Shown here: positions 49,310 to 58,515 of the stretch, in pieces
Position numbering within the stretch: the stretch's first letter is position 1
How the letters are laid out: every line of letters starts with the position of its first letter
Source of the DNA: Rhizobium sp. FKL33
GTDB lineage: Bacteria; Pseudomonadota; Alphaproteobacteria; Rhizobiales; Rhizobiaceae
Direction of reading: 5' to 3'
DNA: 64,000 nt
NCBI RefSeq assembly: GCF_005222915.1
Contig: NZ_STFX01000001.1
Span: 202,234 to 266,233, forward strand
Program-made: the position numbers and the translations under genes
Notes under the pieces: generated by a model
Told to the model about the DNA's origin: nothing
Seen by the model: the letters and a program-made list of their open reading frames with translations, nothing else
Database searches by the model: none

Positions 49310-50755
49310 TCAGGCGTTCAGCACACGCCCATAGGCGTCGAGCACGCTTTCCTTCATCATTTCCGAGAGCGTCGGATGCGGGAAGATCGTGTGCATCAGT
49401 TCTTCCTCGGTGGTTTCGAGATTCATCGCCACCACGAAGCCCTGGATGAGTTCGGTCACTTCGGCCCCGACCATATGCGCGCCGATCAGTTCGCCGGTCT
49501 TTTTGTCGAAGATGGTCTTGATCATGCCCTGGTCTTCGCCGAGCGCGATGGCCTTGCCGTTGGCGTTGAAATTGTAGCGGCCGACGCGGATCTCGCGGCC
49601 CTCGGCTTTCGCCTTGGCTTCGGTGAGACCGACCGAGGCGACCTGCGGATTGCAGTAGGTGCAGCCCGGGATCTTCGCCTTGTCCATCGGATGCACGCCC
49701 GGCACGCCGGCGATCTTCTCAATGCAGATGACGCCTTCATGCTCGGCCTTGTGGGCCAGCATCGGAGGGCCCGCGACGTCGCCGATGGCGTAGAGGCCCG
49801 GCACATTGGTCTTGCCATAGCCGTCGATGACGATGCAGCCGCGGTCGGTCTTCACGCCGAGCGCTTCAAGACCGAGATTTTCGATATTGCCCTGCACGCC
49901 GACGGCGGAGATCAGGCGGTCAGCGGTGATCTGCTGCACCTTGCCGTCCTTGGTCTCGACATGGGCGGTGATGGAACTGGCGCCCTTGTCGACCTTGGAC
50001 ACCTTGGCCTCGGTGATGATCTTCAGCCCGCGCTTTTCCAGTTGCTTGCGGGCGAAGGTGGAGATTTCCACGTCTTCCACCGGCATGATGTTCGGCATCA
50101 GCTCGACAACGGTCACATCCACACCCATGGAGCGGTAGAAGGAGGCGAATTCGATGCCGATTGCGCCCGAGCCCATCACCACCAGCGACTTCGGCATGAA
50201 GTCCGGCTTCATCGCTTCGAAATAGGTCCAGATCAGCTTGCCATCCGGCTCGATGCCCGGCAGCGCGCGCGGACGGGCGCCGGTGGCGACGATGATGTGC
50301 TTGGCGGTGTAGGTCCCCTCGCCCAGCACGCCCTTCGGCACCGGGTTCTGCGGCTCGACCACCGGCTTGGTCATCTTGCCCACGACGATTTCGTTGGGCT
50401 TGGTCAGCTTGGCCTCGCCCCAGATCACGTCGACCTTGTTCTTCTTCATGAGAAAAGCCACGCCGCCATTCAGGCGGGCGGAGACGCCGCGGGAGCGCGC
50501 GACCACGTCCTTGACGTCAGCCGTCATCGTGCCGTTCAGCGTCAGGCCGAAGCTCTTTGCGTGATTGGCGTGATCCAGGATTTCGGCCGAACGCAAGAGC
50601 GCCTTGGTTGGGATGCAGCCCCAGTTGAGGCAGATGCCGCCGAGATGCTCGCGCTCCACGATGGCCGTCTTCAGGCCCAGCTGGGCCGAACGGATCGCGG
50701 TCACATAGCCTCCAGGGCCGGAACCGATGATGATGACGTCATATGCATTCGACAT
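49310..50755 (-). CDS. lpd: dihydrolipoyl dehydrogenase (E3)
   Basis: 481-residue FAD flavoprotein that reoxidises dihydrolipoamide with NAD+. FAD loop IIGSGPGGYV, redox-active disulfide GICLNWGCIP, NAD loop VMGSGAIGIEF, and the C-terminal catalytic HPTLSE. Start ATG 50755 behind GAGGAG. Its position near pdhABC makes it the likely E3 of pyruvate dehydrogenase; a second lpd beside sucAB may exist elsewhere. Confidence 0.95.
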   Translation of the reverse strand: MSNAYDVIIIGSGPGGYVTAIRSAQLGLKTAIVEREHLGGICLNWGCIPTKALLRSAEILDHANHAKSFGLTLNGTMTADVKDVVARSRGVSARLNGGVAFLMKKNKVDVIWGEAKLTKPNEIVVGKMTKPVVEPQNPVPKGVLGEGTYTAKHIIVATGARPRALPGIEPDGKLIWTYFEAMKPDFMPKSLVVMGSGAIGIEFASFYRSMGVDVTVVELMPNIMPVEDVEISTFARKQLEKRGLKIITEAKVSKVDKGASSITAHVETKDGKVQQITADRLISAVGVQGNIENLGLEALGVKTDRGCIVIDGYGKTNVPGLYAIGDVAGPPMLAHKAEHEGVICIEKIAGVPGVHPMDKAKIPGCTYCNPQVASVGLTEAKAKAEGREIRVGRYNFNANGKAIALGEDQGMIKTIFDKKTGELIGAHMVGAEVTELIQGFVVAMNLETTEEELMHTIFPHPTLSEMMKESVLDAYGRVLNA

Positions 50756-50829
50756 GGGCGTTTCCACTCCTCGTGTGACGGGCCTCCGTCACCCGGAAGC
50801 CCTTGGGGATGTGGAAGCCCGTGTGTCGC

Positions 50830-51099
50830 TCAATTGGCTTCGAGCGCTTCGGCTTCCGGCTCGTGACGAGCCAGCATCCCGTAAATTTCATCCTTGAGCT
50901 GCATCCGCTGCTTGCGGAGTTCGATGACGGTCATGTCATCGAGCGGCTCGATATTTGTCTCCGCCCGGTGAACCTTCCTGTTGACCTCGTGATAGCGGTC
51001 ATACAGCCGGGCGAAATGACCATCCGTCTCCTTGAGATGCCGCATCTGCGCGACATAGGCGGGAAATTCGGCGGCCAGTTCATGCGGTGTGTTCGACAT
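50830..51099 (-). CDS. DUF465 (YdcH) family protein
   Basis: 89 residues, helical, consisting of two helices of a coiled-coil hairpin (HFARLYDRYHEVNRKVHRAE; VIELRKQRMQLKDEIYGML). Small conserved family of unknown function. GGAGAGGG upstream of the ATG. Two FNR/FixK-like boxes lie about 60-90 bases upstream. Confidence 0.88.
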   Translation of the reverse strand: MSNTPHELAAEFPAYVAQMRHLKETDGHFARLYDRYHEVNRKVHRAETNIEPLDDMTVIELRKQRMQLKDEIYGMLARHEPEAEALEAN

Positions 51100-51156
51100 G
51101 GTCCCTCTCCTTCTTGCGAGTTCGGGATCAGGTTAATCACTCCGCGTCAGTCCTCC

Positions 51157-51190
51157 TTGATCACGATCAAGCCTCGTTGATCACAATCAG
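51157..51190 (-). promoter_or_regulatory. tandem FNR/FixK-type boxes upstream of the DUF465 gene
   Basis: TTGATCACGATCAA at 51157-51170 is a perfect TTGAT-N4-ATCAA palindrome. TTGATCACAATCAG at 51177-51190 differs by one base. The two are spaced 20 bases apart (about two helical turns), in the intergenic gap between the SGNH stop (51194) and the DUF465 start (51099). Confidence 0.6.
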
Positions 51191-51193
51191 GCG

Positions 51194-51832
51194 TCAGAGC
51201 CCCAACATCATGCGGACAACGGGCTCCAGGCCCTTGCCCACCGCGCGGGTATTCTCGGCGTCCAGATGCACGCCGTCGACGGGCGTGGTTTTGGCCACCG
51301 ATCCGGCGTCGAAGAAGCCGCATTCGAGTTCGTCGGCGAGATCGGCATAGACGGAGGCCAGCATATGGCTCTCCTCGATTCGACCGGAGAACATCGGCCC
51401 CAGAAGCGGATCGTCGGTCTCACACAGCGGCGGCGGCGAGACGATCAGGATATCGGGCGTCTCCATCTCCACCGGCCAGACGTGACTGCGCACGAGGCTG
51501 ACCAGTCGCTTGATTCCATGCCCGACCACGACGGCGTTGTTGGCGTAAACCGGCTTCAGGTCATTGGTGCCGAGCATGATGATCACGAGATCGAGCGGCG
51601 CATGCGTGTGTAGAATAGTCGGCAGCACGCGGGCGCCATTGCGGTCGCAATCGGCAGTGTAGTCGCTATAGACGGTGGTGCGGCCGTTCAGCCCTTCGGC
51701 GATCACCCTCACTCCATGCCCCAGCGCCTTCTGCAGAACGGACGGCCAGCGATTCTCATAGGCGTGACGGGTGCGGTTTTCCGCATCCACACCCCAGGTC
51801 AGACTGTCGCCATAGGCGAGAACTGTTTTCAT
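51194..51832 (-). CDS. SGNH/GDSL-family hydrolase (arylesterase-like)
   Basis: 212 residues. Block I YGDSLTWG, block III GTND (MLGTNDLKP), and block V D-x-x-H (VDGVHLD). No signal peptide is evident, so it is probably cytoplasmic. Similar to rhizobial arylesterase/acyl-CoA thioesterase-like enzymes that act as octamers; substrate unknown. ATG 51832 is chosen, a TTG three codons upstream is possible. Confidence 0.85.
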   Translation of the reverse strand: MKTVLAYGDSLTWGVDAENRTRHAYENRWPSVLQKALGHGVRVIAEGLNGRTTVYSDYTADCDRNGARVLPTILHTHAPLDLVIIMLGTNDLKPVYANNAVVVGHGIKRLVSLVRSHVWPVEMETPDILIVSPPPLCETDDPLLGPMFSGRIEESHMLASVYADLADELECGFFDAGSVAKTTPVDGVHLDAENTRAVGKGLEPVVRMMLGL

Positions 51833-51885
51833 GCTGCTCAAACCATCCGCTTCGAGCCTTCGTGCTTTCGCCCGAAGCGCTATTG

Positions 51886-52140
51886 CTATTTTGCTTTTAT
51901 CAGGTCTTCGACCTTGCGTTCGAGATCGCTGATCCGCTCCTCGAAATCGCCGATCATGTATTTCGACATCATGGTGTCGGCAGTCAGCGCGTGGCGAATG
52001 CTCTTCTGGCCTGCTTCCAGTTTGTCGAGGCGAGCATTCACAACGGAAAACTGCTCTCTCATATCGGAGAACTGCTCCCGCATTTCAGCCCGCATCTCGC
52101 GAAGCATCGGCATCACCATGTCATCGGGTTCCTTGGCCAT
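51886..52140 (-). CDS. small coiled-coil protein
   Basis: 84 residues, almost entirely helical, with a heptad pattern (MREQFSDMREQFSVVNARLD, in part; ISDLERKVEDLIKAK). The internal repeat MREQFS occurs twice. No family recognised; similar short proteins are common in Hyphomicrobiales. ATG 52140 with AAGGAGA upstream and a good sigma-70-type promoter a little further up. Confidence 0.7.
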   Translation of the reverse strand: MAKEPDDMVMPMLREMRAEMREQFSDMREQFSVVNARLDKLEAGQKSIRHALTADTMMSKYMIGDFEERISDLERKVEDLIKAK

Positions 52141-52172
52141 TGCGCGTCTCCTTAGAGCTTGGTTCAACCAAC

Positions 52173-52200
52173 ATTATAGATGGCGTCTGCAATTCCACAA
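52173..52200 (-). promoter_or_regulatory. sigma-70-like promoter of the small coiled-coil gene
   Basis: On the minus strand TTGTGG (52200-52195), 16-base spacer, TATAAT (52178-52173), about 33 bases before the ATG at 52140. Confidence 0.55.
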
Positions 52201-52240
52201 TTCACCGTTCCAGGTCGATGCCGGCAGAAAAATCTCCATT

Positions 52241-52343
52241 CGTCATCTTCGGGCTTGTCCCGAGGATCTAACCACGTCTCCACCGACGCGTCAGCGCCGC
52301 AATACTCCGAAGGCAGATCCTCGGGACAAGCCCGAGGATGACG
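52241..52343. repeat. intergenic palindromic repeat element, copy 2
   Basis: CGTCATCTTCGGGCTTGTCC at the left and TCCTCGGGACAAGCCCGAGG then ATGACG at the right form inverted ends of about 25 bases with one or two mismatches. Same plan and partly the same sequence as the element at 5091-5190. It sits after pdhC. Confidence 0.75.
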
Positions 52344-52356
52344 CCGCCGAAGGGTC

Positions 52357-53682
52357 TTAAACCAACATCCCCATCGGGTTTTCGATGTAGCGCTTGAAGG
52401 CGCCCAGGAGTTCGGCGCCGAGCGCGCCGTCGACGCAGCGATGGTCGGTCGAGAGCGTGACCGTCATCACCTGGGCGATGACCATCTGCTTGTTCTTGAC
52501 GACGACCCGCTCCTCGCCCGCGCCGACCGCAAGGATCGTGGCGTGCGGCGGGTTGACGACGGCGGCGAAGTTCTTGACGCCCATCATGCCCATATTGGAC
52601 ACGGCGGTAGTGCCGCCCTGATATTCCTCCGGCTTCAGCTTGCGGCTCTTGGCGCGGGCGCCGAGATCCTTCATCTCGTTGGAGATGGCCGACAGGCTCT
52701 TGAGCTCGGCGGAGCGGATGATCGGCGTGATCAGTCCGCCCGGGATCGACACGGCGACGCCGACATCGGCGTGCTTGTGCTTGACCATGTTCTGGTCGGT
52801 CCAGGAGACGTTTGCGTCCGGCACGTCGCGCAGCGCGAGCGCCATGGCCTTGATCACCATATCGTTGACCGACAGCTTGTAGGCCGGTTTGCCGTCCTTG
52901 ACGGGAGCTGCGTCGTTGAGCTGGGCGCGGAGCGCGAGCAGCGCGTCGAGTTCGCAATCCACCGACACGTAGAAATGCGGGATGGTCTGCTTGCTTTCCT
53001 GCAGGCGCTTGGCGATCGTCTTGCGCATGCCGTCATGCGGCACGAGTTCGTAGGAGCCGGGATCGAACAGCTTCAGCACGGCGTCCTCGCTCATGCCCTT
53101 GGCGAGCGGAGCGGCGGCGGCCTGCGGCGCTGCCGCCGGAGCAGCTGCTACAGGCTTGGCGCCGCCGGTGGAGACAGCCTTTTCGACGTCGGACTTCACG
53201 ACGCGGCCGCGCGGGCCGGAGCCGGAAATCAGCTTGATGTCGAGGCCAGCTTCCTTGGCCAGACGACGCGCCAGCGGCGAGGAGAACACGCGATCGCCGT
53301 GGGCGACGGGCGCGGCGGCAGGCGCAGCAGCGGTCGGAGCCTGGGCGGCAGCCGGAGCTGCCTCAGCCTTGGGCGCAGGCGCAGCGTCAGCCTTGGGGGC
53401 AACGGCGCCGCCACCCGAAGCGGCTGCGGCGACGTCCTCGCCATCGACCGCGAGGATGGCGATCACGGCGTTGACCTTGACGGCTTCGGTTCCGGCGGGA
53501 ACGACGAGCTTGGCGACGACGCCTTCATCGACGGCTTCCACTTCCATGGTCGCCTTGTCGGTTTCGATCTCGGCGATCACGTCGCCGGACTTCACCGTAT
53601 CGCCTTCCTTGACCAGCCACTTGGCCAGATTGCCCTCTTCCATCGTCGGAGAGAGCGCCGGCATGGTGATATTGATCGGCAT
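52357..53682 (-). CDS. pdhC: pyruvate dehydrogenase complex E2, dihydrolipoamide acetyltransferase
   Basis: 441 residues. One lipoyl domain (lysine in ETDKATMEV near residue 43), an alanine/proline linker, the E1/E3-binding domain ([26 protein letters not shown]) and the catalytic domain ending with [10 protein letters not shown] (HxxxD). It forms the core of the complex that converts pyruvate to acetyl-CoA. It follows pdhB by 15 bases. Confidence 0.96.
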   Translation of the reverse strand: MPINITMPALSPTMEEGNLAKWLVKEGDTVKSGDVIAEIETDKATMEVEAVDEGVVAKLVVPAGTEAVKVNAVIAILAVDGEDVAAAASGGGAVAPKADAAPAPKAEAAPAAAQAPTAAAPAAAPVAHGDRVFSSPLARRLAKEAGLDIKLISGSGPRGRVVKSDVEKAVSTGGAKPVAAAPAAAPQAAAAPLAKGMSEDAVLKLFDPGSYELVPHDGMRKTIAKRLQESKQTIPHFYVSVDCELDALLALRAQLNDAAPVKDGKPAYKLSVNDMVIKAMALALRDVPDANVSWTDQNMVKHKHADVGVAVSIPGGLITPIIRSAELKSLSAISNEMKDLGARAKSRKLKPEEYQGGTTAVSNMGMMGVKNFAAVVNPPHATILAVGAGEERVVVKNKQMVIAQVMTVTLSTDHRCVDGALGAELLGAFKRYIENPMGMLV

Positions 53683-53697
53683 GACCTTGCCTCCCTC

Positions 53698-55077
53698 TTA
53701 CTTGTAGCAGACGGCTTTGACCGCATCGACGACTTCGCCGACATTCGGCAGAGCCAGCTTTTCGAGATTCGCCGCATACGGCATCGGCACGTCCTTGCCG
53801 GCGATGGTGATCACGGGCGCATCGAGATAGTCGAAGGCTTCGCGGTTGACGCGGTTGGCGATGAAATCGCCGACCGAATTCTGCGGGAAGCCTTCTTCGA
53901 CGACGACGAGGCGACCGGTCTTCTTCACCGATTCGATAACGGTCGGCAGGTCCATCGGACGGATGGTGCGCAGGTCGATCAGTTCGACGTCGATGCCGAT
54001 CTTTTCGAGTTCTGCGACCGCCTTAATGGCGTAGGTCATGCCGATGCCGAAGGACACCATGGTGACGTCCTTGCCGGCCTTGTGGATGCGCGCCTTGCCG
54101 ATCGGCAGCACGAAATCGTCGAGCTTCGGCACGTCGAAGGTCTGGCCGTAGAGGATTTCGTTTTCGAGGAAGATCACCGGGTTGGGATCGCGGATCGCAG
54201 CCTTGAGCAGTCCCTTGGCGTCAGCGGCCGTATAGGGCATGACGACCTTGAGGCCCGGAATATGGCTGTACCAGGCGGCGTAGCACTGCGAGTGCTGCGC
54301 GCCGACGCGGGCGGCTGCGCCGTTCGGGCCGCGGAACACCATCGGAGCGCCCATCTGGCCGCCCGACATATAGAGCGTCTTGGCGGCGGAATTGATGATC
54401 TGGTCGATCGCCTGCATGGCGAAGTTGAAGGTCATGAATTCGACGATCGGACGCAAGCCCGTCATCGCCGCGCCCACCGCCATGCCGGCAAAGCCGTGTT
54501 CGGTGATCGGGGTGTCGACGACGCGCTTGGCGCCGAATTCCTGCAGGAGGCCCTGCGTCACCTTATAGGCGCCCTGATATTCCGCCACTTCCTCGCCCAT
54601 GACGAAGACGTCGGGATTGGCGCGCATTTCCTCGGCCATGGCGTCGCGCAGCGCTTCGCGCACGGTGGTCGGCACCATTTCAGTGCCAGCCGGGATGGCC
54701 GGATCAGACAGCGTCTGGCCAGCCGGCGCAGCCGGAACGGGGGCGGCGGCGGCCGGTGCAGCGGCGGCAGGCGCTTCAACTGCGGCAGCCGGGGCTGCGG
54801 CAGGCGCTGCGGGGCCGATAGCGTCGGCGCTTTCGCCATCCTGAAGCAGAACCGCGATCGGCGTGTTGACCTTGACGTTTTCGGTGCCGGCGGCGATCAG
54901 CAGCTTGCCGATCACGCCTTCATCGACAGCTTCCACTTCCATCGTGGCCTTGTCCGTTTCGATCTCGGCGATGACATCGCCAGACTTCACGGCATCGCCT
55001 TCGTTCTTCACCCATTTGGAGAGCGTGCCTTCCTCCATGGTCGGCGACAGCGCGGGCATGAGAATCTCAATCGGCAT
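53698..55077 (-). CDS. pdhB: pyruvate dehydrogenase E1 beta with N-terminal lipoyl domain
   Basis: 459 residues: an N-terminal lipoyl domain of ~80 residues (lipoyl-lysine in ETDKATMEV), an alanine-rich linker, then the transketolase-like beta chain ([34 protein letters not shown]). The lipoyl extension is a known trait of several alphaproteobacterial E1 beta chains and is nearly identical to that of PdhC here. Start ATG 55077 has GAGGAA. Confidence 0.96.
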   Translation of the reverse strand: MPIEILMPALSPTMEEGTLSKWVKNEGDAVKSGDVIAEIETDKATMEVEAVDEGVIGKLLIAAGTENVKVNTPIAVLLQDGESADAIGPAAPAAAPAAAVEAPAAAAPAAAAPVPAAPAGQTLSDPAIPAGTEMVPTTVREALRDAMAEEMRANPDVFVMGEEVAEYQGAYKVTQGLLQEFGAKRVVDTPITEHGFAGMAVGAAMTGLRPIVEFMTFNFAMQAIDQIINSAAKTLYMSGGQMGAPMVFRGPNGAAARVGAQHSQCYAAWYSHIPGLKVVMPYTAADAKGLLKAAIRDPNPVIFLENEILYGQTFDVPKLDDFVLPIGKARIHKAGKDVTMVSFGIGMTYAIKAVAELEKIGIDVELIDLRTIRPMDLPTVIESVKKTGRLVVVEEGFPQNSVGDFIANRVNREAFDYLDAPVITIAGKDVPMPYAANLEKLALPNVGEVVDAVKAVCYK

Positions 55078-55105
55078 GGTGTTCCTCACCTGGTGTATCG
55101 TGTGC

Positions 55106-55176
55106 GGCGACCTCGGCCGGCCGCGAAATTGATGCTGGCGGAGCGAAGCGGCCGGCGGACGCCGGCCAGAGTCGCC
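55106..55176. promoter_or_regulatory. intercistronic stem-loop between pdhA and pdhB
   Basis: GGCGACCTCGGCCGGC (55106-55121) pairs with GCCGGCCAGAGTCGCC (55161-55176) with two mismatches, the right arm touching the pdhA stop. Probably an mRNA-stability or ratio-setting element. Confidence 0.5.
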
Positions 55177-56229
55177 TCACGCGTCGAGCAGGATGTCGGT
55201 GTAGAGCTCGGACGCATCCGGCTCCTTGTCCGCCTGGGCGAAATCGGCCGAGTCGGCAACGATGTCGCGGACATCCTTGTCGATCGCCTTGAGATCGTCT
55301 TCCGTCGCCCAGTTCTTTTCCAGAAGGCGCAGGCGCACCTGTTCGATCGGATCGTGCTCGGAGCGCATCTTCTGCACTTCGTCCTTGGAGCGGTACTTCG
55401 CCGGGTCGGACATGGAGTGACCGCGATATCGATAGGTCAGCATTTCCAGGATCATCGGACCCTTGCCGGAACGGGCGTGCTCGGCCGCTTCATCGGTCGC
55501 GGCCTTCACAGCGCGCACATCCATGCCGTCGACCTGTATGCCGGGAATGCCGAAGGACGCGCCGCGCTGGGAAAAATCGGTCTGGGCCGAGGCGCGATTG
55601 ACCGAGGTCCCCATGGCGTAGCGGTTGTTTTCAACGACATAAACCACCGGCAGCTTCCAGAGAGCAGCCATGTTGAAGCTCTCATAAACCTGGCCCTGGT
55701 TGGCGGCGCCGTCGCCGAAGAAGGCGCAGGAGATGTTGCCGTTGTTGCGATAGGCGTTGGCGAAGGCCAAACCGGTGCCCAGCGACACCTGACCGCCGAC
55801 GATGCCGTGGCCGCCGTAGAAATGCTTCTCTTTCGAGAACATGTGCATCGAGCCGCCCTTGCCCTTGGACAGACCGCCGCGACGGCCGGTCAGTTCGGCC
55901 ATGACGCCGCGGGCGCTCAGGCCCATGGCGAGCATATGGCCGTGATCGCGGTAACCGGTGATCATCTGGTCGCCTTCGACCAGCGACATCTGCATGCCGA
56001 CGACGACAGCTTCCTGGCCGATGTAAAGGTGACAGAAGCCGCCGATGAAGCCCATGCCGTAGAGCTGGCCCGCCTTTTCTTCGAAGCGGCGGATGAGAAG
56101 CATCTCGCGATACGCCTTGAGCTCCTGATCACGATCGAATTCTGCGATCATCGCTTTTCCTTCTGATTTTTGAGATTTGCCGCTTGCGAGTTTGCGAGCA
56201 GGAGTAGACGCGACCTTACGCGCTGCCAT
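55177..56229 (-). CDS. pdhA: pyruvate dehydrogenase E1 alpha
   Basis: 350 residues. The thiamine diphosphate motif is GDGAANQGQVYESFNMA, with the partner sequence MHMFSKEKHFYGGHGIVGGQ (in part) and YRYRGHSMSDP. It decarboxylates pyruvate with PdhB. Start ATG 56229, with AGGGAGG upstream, gives a short basic N-terminus (MAARKVASTPARK) typical of the order. It heads pdhA-pdhB-pdhC. Confidence 0.96.
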   Translation of the reverse strand: MAARKVASTPARKLASGKSQKSEGKAMIAEFDRDQELKAYREMLLIRRFEEKAGQLYGMGFIGGFCHLYIGQEAVVVGMQMSLVEGDQMITGYRDHGHMLAMGLSARGVMAELTGRRGGLSKGKGGSMHMFSKEKHFYGGHGIVGGQVSLGTGLAFANAYRNNGNISCAFFGDGAANQGQVYESFNMAALWKLPVVYVVENNRYAMGTSVNRASAQTDFSQRGASFGIPGIQVDGMDVRAVKAATDEAAEHARSGKGPMILEMLTYRYRGHSMSDPAKYRSKDEVQKMRSEHDPIEQVRLRLLEKNWATEDDLKAIDKDVRDIVADSADFAQADKEPDASELYTDILLDA

Positions 56230-56266
56230 CCAGAAAGCCTCCCTATGGGCGTTCGATTTTGGGGCG

Positions 56267-56295
56267 AGCATAAGAAATATTGACCGCCCTAGCAA
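56267..56295 (-). promoter_or_regulatory. sigma-70-like promoter of pdhA
   Basis: On the minus strand TTGCTA (56295-56290), 17-base spacer, TATGCT (56272-56267), giving a leader of about 30 bases to the pdhA ATG. Confidence 0.5.
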
Positions 56296-56378
56296 TGCCA
56301 TAAATGCATGGCGGACATTCGGCGCAAGCCTATGAAAATCAACAAAAAAGTAATTATTAACTAGATTTCGGTTAATTC

Positions 56379-56412
56379 AACCATGCATCGCAACATGGTT
56401 ATTGCGATGCAG
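56379..56412. promoter_or_regulatory. overlapping inverted repeats between the ftsB-like gene and pdhA
   Basis: TGCATCGCAA (56385-56394) / TTGCGATGCA (56403-56412), perfect 10-mers with an 8-base loop, interleaved with AACCATG (56380-56386) / CATGGTT (56395-56401). The two stems are mutually exclusive. Could be an operator or an RNA switch. Confidence 0.5.
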
Positions 56413-56436
56413 CATTTCTCCCAAAACGGGAAAATC

Positions 56437-56745
56437 TCATTTGAAAATCACGATCTCGTCTGCGCGACTGACATTGAACGAATAGCGCGCCTTTTCGTCG
56501 AGCATGTCCTTCTCGAGGGAGCCGTCACTCATCAGTGACACCTGTCTCTCAAGGTCCTCGCGGGTCTTCACGAGTTGGGCAAGCTCCGCCTCGCGCTCGA
56601 TACGGCGACGCTCGAATTCCTTGGTCGCGTTGAGGCCGAGTTCGCCATGAATGGAATGGTAGCCGAAATAACTGCAGAAAGCGATTGTGAGTATGGGCGT
56701 GATGAGACGGCCCCAATGCCGCCGCTTATGATGTTTGGTCCACAT
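56437..56745 (-). CDS. ftsB: FtsB/DivIC family septum formation initiator
   Basis: 102 residues. Short cytoplasmic basic stretch, one transmembrane helix (~16-34), then a coiled coil (RIEREAELAQLVKTREDLE) and a C-terminal KARYSFNVSRADEIVIF tail, the standard layout of FtsB/DivIC. It would join FtsQ and FtsL in the divisome. ATG 56745 is preceded by AAAGGC. The eno-ftsB adjacency is conserved in bacteria. A CtrA-like box lies 49 bases upstream. Confidence 0.88.
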   Translation of the reverse strand: MWTKHHKRRHWGRLITPILTIAFCSYFGYHSIHGELGLNATKEFERRRIEREAELAQLVKTREDLERQVSLMSDGSLEKDMLDEKARYSFNVSRADEIVIFK

Positions 56746-56793
56746 GACATGCCTTTGACGCAAAACGACAAAGCGCAGTGTGACGCAAATTCT

Positions 56794-56808
56794 TTAACCG
56801 AGCGTTTA
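56794..56808 (-). promoter_or_regulatory. CtrA-like box upstream of ftsB-like gene
   Basis: TTAACCGAGCGTTTA as written on the plus strand, i.e. TTAA-N7-TTTA, one mismatch from TTAA-N7-TTAA, and very like the box at rlpA (TTAACCATGCGTTTA). Its near edge is 49 bases from the ATG of the ftsB-like gene. Confidence 0.5.
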
Positions 56809-56829
56809 GCATAAATCGCCGCAAGCCTG

Positions 56830-56867
56830 AAAATGCAAAGGCCGGCGCGGAAATCTCCGCGCCGGCC
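56830..56867 (-). terminator. eno terminator
   Basis: Perfect 12-base-pair stem GGCCGGCGCGGA / TCCGCGCCGGCC, loop of four, followed on the minus strand by TTTGCATTTTC. Confidence 0.8.
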
Positions 56868-56892
56868 CTTTTCGTCGAAGGCGTCAGCCTGA

Positions 56893-58515
<1,623 letters not shown>

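Noticed and set aside
52441..56166. A continuous plus-strand reading frame of about 1240 codons antiparallel to pdhC-pdhB-pdhA.
   Set aside because: It is the mirror of three certain genes in GC-rich DNA; its sequence is rich in R, H, D and G with no domain, and has no ribosome site.
56358..56376. TTAA-N11-TTAA upstream of pdhA as a CtrA box.
   Set aside because: Wrong spacing for the consensus.
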